From NCBI GenBank assembly GCA_903869265.1, contig CAIPYE010000001.1, positions 328,326 through 392,325 of the forward strand: a DNA stretch of 64,000 bases, written 5' to 3'. Shown here piece by piece: positions 62,790 to 64,000 of this stretch. The DNA comes from an uncultured delta proteobacterium. GTDB taxonomy: Bacteria; Desulfobacterota; Desulfobulbia; Desulfobulbales; Desulfurivibrionaceae. Under the pieces are notes generated by a model. That model made no database searches and had not been told where the DNA came from. It saw nothing but the letters and a program-made list of their open reading frames with translations. The position numbers were made by a program, and so were the translations under genes. The stretch's first letter is position 1. Every line of letters begins with the position of its first letter.

Positions 62790-63052
62790 ACATTTTTCCT
62801 ACAGTGCTGGGGTTTTCCAAGAGACTCCCCGCGTTTCTTAAACATCGCGCATCCGATCTGCAATCAGTTTACAGAGTGGCGAGGTGAAAGTCAAAACCTC
62901 CGGACATCGCGGCTTTTCAAGCCGATTGTTGCCAAGGGAGAATCATTGCTTTTCAGAATAATTTCCCCTAACATGGCAGTACTCTCCACTTTTTATGGGT
63001 GGATTTAACCCCACCGCCAACTTGGGAAACGACTCAGGAGAACAACGCGAAC

Positions 63053-63793
63053 ATGCAACCGCAGCCACTGGTCATCGAATACCGTTTCCGCCTGCAGGAC
63101 AATAGCGAAGAACTATTCATCATCCGCCTCGATCCCCAAACCCTTGAAACCCTGCCCGACCCGGCCGCAGAGCCCCTACCGGACTGGACGGCGCTCTCCT
63201 TTGCCCAGTGCGCCAGTTGCCCGCTGACAGCCTCATCCTTTCCCCACTGCCCGGCTGCAGCCAACCTTGCCCCCATTGTCCAACATGGCGAAACGCTTAT
63301 CTCCATTGACCAGGTGGACCTACAGGTGACAACCGCCGAACGGACAAGCATCCAGAGAACCACGGCGCAAAGGGCGCTCTGCTCCCTGATGGGGCTGGTC
63401 ATTGCGACAAGCGGCTGTCCGCACACCGCCTTTTTCAAGCCCATGGCCCGATTCCATTTACCGCTGGCCAGCGAGGAGGAAACCATGTTCCGCGCCACGG
63501 CAACCTATATGCTGGCCCAATATTTTGTGAAAAATGAGGGGGGACAACCGGACTTCAACCTGGAAAAATTGACGAATCTGTACCGCACCATGCAGGAGGT
63601 CAATCTGGCCATGGCAAAAAGGGTCCGAAGCGCGTCAAAAACAGACTCGTCCGTCAATGCCATTGTGCTACTCGACATGTACGCCAAGGCCATGCCCTAT
63701 GTGATCAAGCAATCCCTAGACGAACTCCGCCACCTGTTCGAACCGTTTCTGAAAACCATCGGTCCCTCAGGGAAAACCTCTCCGGTCCAGTAG
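63053..63793 (+). CDS. conserved hypothetical protein, DUF6901-like
   Basis: 246 residues starting MQPQPLVIEYRFRLQDNSEE; AGGAG lies 12 nt upstream. The first 35 residues resemble the short DUF6901 beta unit (IEYRFRLQDNSEELFIIRLD). A Cys-rich segment follows (CASCPLTASSFPHCP, about 57-71; SGCPHTAFF, about 121). The C-terminal half is helical (ATYMLAQYFVKNEG, YRTMQEVNLAMAKRVR). I cannot assign a function. The CxxC/CxxH-like spacing suggests metal binding. It is divergent from the HD-GYP gene; the 263-bp gap holds no other recognised feature. Confidence 0.7.
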   Translation: MQPQPLVIEYRFRLQDNSEELFIIRLDPQTLETLPDPAAEPLPDWTALSFAQCASCPLTASSFPHCPAAANLAPIVQHGETLISIDQVDLQVTTAERTSIQRTTAQRALCSLMGLVIATSGCPHTAFFKPMARFHLPLASEEETMFRATATYMLAQYFVKNEGGQPDFNLEKLTNLYRTMQEVNLAMAKRVRSASKTDSSVNAIVLLDMYAKAMPYVIKQSLDELRHLFEPFLKTIGPSGKTSPVQ

Positions 63794-63814
63794 ATCGTTC
63801 CGCTGAAACCGTTA

Positions 63815-63875
63815 CCGTTCGCGGTGAGCCTGTCGAACCGCAATTTTCGGTGCCACTGGCCTTCGACAGGCTTGT
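63815..63875. repeat. REP-like dispersed palindromic repeat, copy 3
   Basis: CCGTTCGCGGTGAGCCTGTC at 63815 is identical to the 6494 copy over its first 26 bp. The partner CCTTCGACAGGC follows near 63860. The remaining 125 bp to the window end show no gene I can support. Confidence 0.75.
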
Positions 63876-64000
63876 ATGGTTTTTACATCTCATTTTTGAG
63901 AAGCTCTAAGAAGAAGAGCCGGGGTGGAGGGACTTCGACTGGCATCTGCCGCGTTGCGGACAGACTTACTGAGAAATCTCCCACCCACACCCCAAACGTC

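Overview
The window is a 64 kb stretch of a Gram-negative bacterial chromosome (outer-membrane porin, OmpA domains, lipoproteins, TRAP transporters). GC content is moderately high. The gene set (long-form PstC/PstA, a TRAP system with a TatT subunit, a BCAM0308-family protein, an ArsC-like selenoprotein, many sigma-54/PAS sensors) suggests a Desulfobacterota/Desulfobulbales-like organism. That taxonomic guess is inference from gene content only.

Region by region. 0-8 kb is a phosphate-starvation locus: a truncated porin gene divergent from pstS-pstC-pstA-pstB-phoU-phoB. 11-bp-periodic Pho-box-like repeats face both ways in the porin/pstS gap. 8-11.6 kb holds two divergent secreted phosphoesterase-type genes (a 5'-nucleotidase-like metallophosphatase and a PHP-domain protein), again with Pho-box-like repeats between them. 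11.6-20.4 kb carries a small methyltransferase/YwbE operon, a DUF2058 protein, an HlyD-ABC-ABC2 export operon, an RluA-type pseudouridine synthase and a cyclopropane fatty acid synthase. 20.4-22.2 kb has a tRNA-Val, a YheU protein, an internally deleted RluA remnant and degenerate repeats. 22.2-28.8 kb is a four-gene type I restriction-modification operon with a RhuM-Fic gene inserted between hsdM and hsdS. 28.86-29.23 kb encodes a 123-residue ArsC/thioredoxin-like protein whose frame is read through an in-frame TGA followed by a SECIS-like hairpin, i.e. a probable selenoprotein. A Fic protein, an antitoxin-like fragment, RlmA and topoisomerase III follow.

34-38 kb contains small housekeeping or hypothetical genes and a solitary integron-type gene cassette: one hypothetical gene between a GTTAGGC core site and a well-formed attC hairpin. 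38.2-40.2 kb is a second phosphate uptake unit (PiT plus its DUF47 partner). 40.2-43 kb is a VWA-OmpA protein with a LuxR-type regulator. 44.3-48.7 kb holds pcm and a TatT-DctP-DctQ-DctM TRAP operon. 48.9-52.9 kb has an FKBP isomerase, a PnuC-like fragment, metF and a secreted pentapeptide-repeat protein with three CxxC-capped modules. 52.9-62.8 kb is a leftward block of signalling genes: Hsp20, a receiver protein, a sigma-54 regulator, a histidine kinase, a hybrid kinase, a phospholipase-D-like protein and an HD-GYP phosphodiesterase. The window ends with a conserved hypothetical protein and a REP-like repeat.

How it fits together: phosphate handling is the main theme of the window (outer-membrane entry, high-affinity uptake, low-affinity uptake, phosphate release from organic esters, PhoU/PhoB control), but no phoR kinase gene is present. 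The accessory parts (hsd operon, Fic genes, lone cassette, remnants, REP-like repeats) mark points of gene gain and loss between housekeeping blocks.
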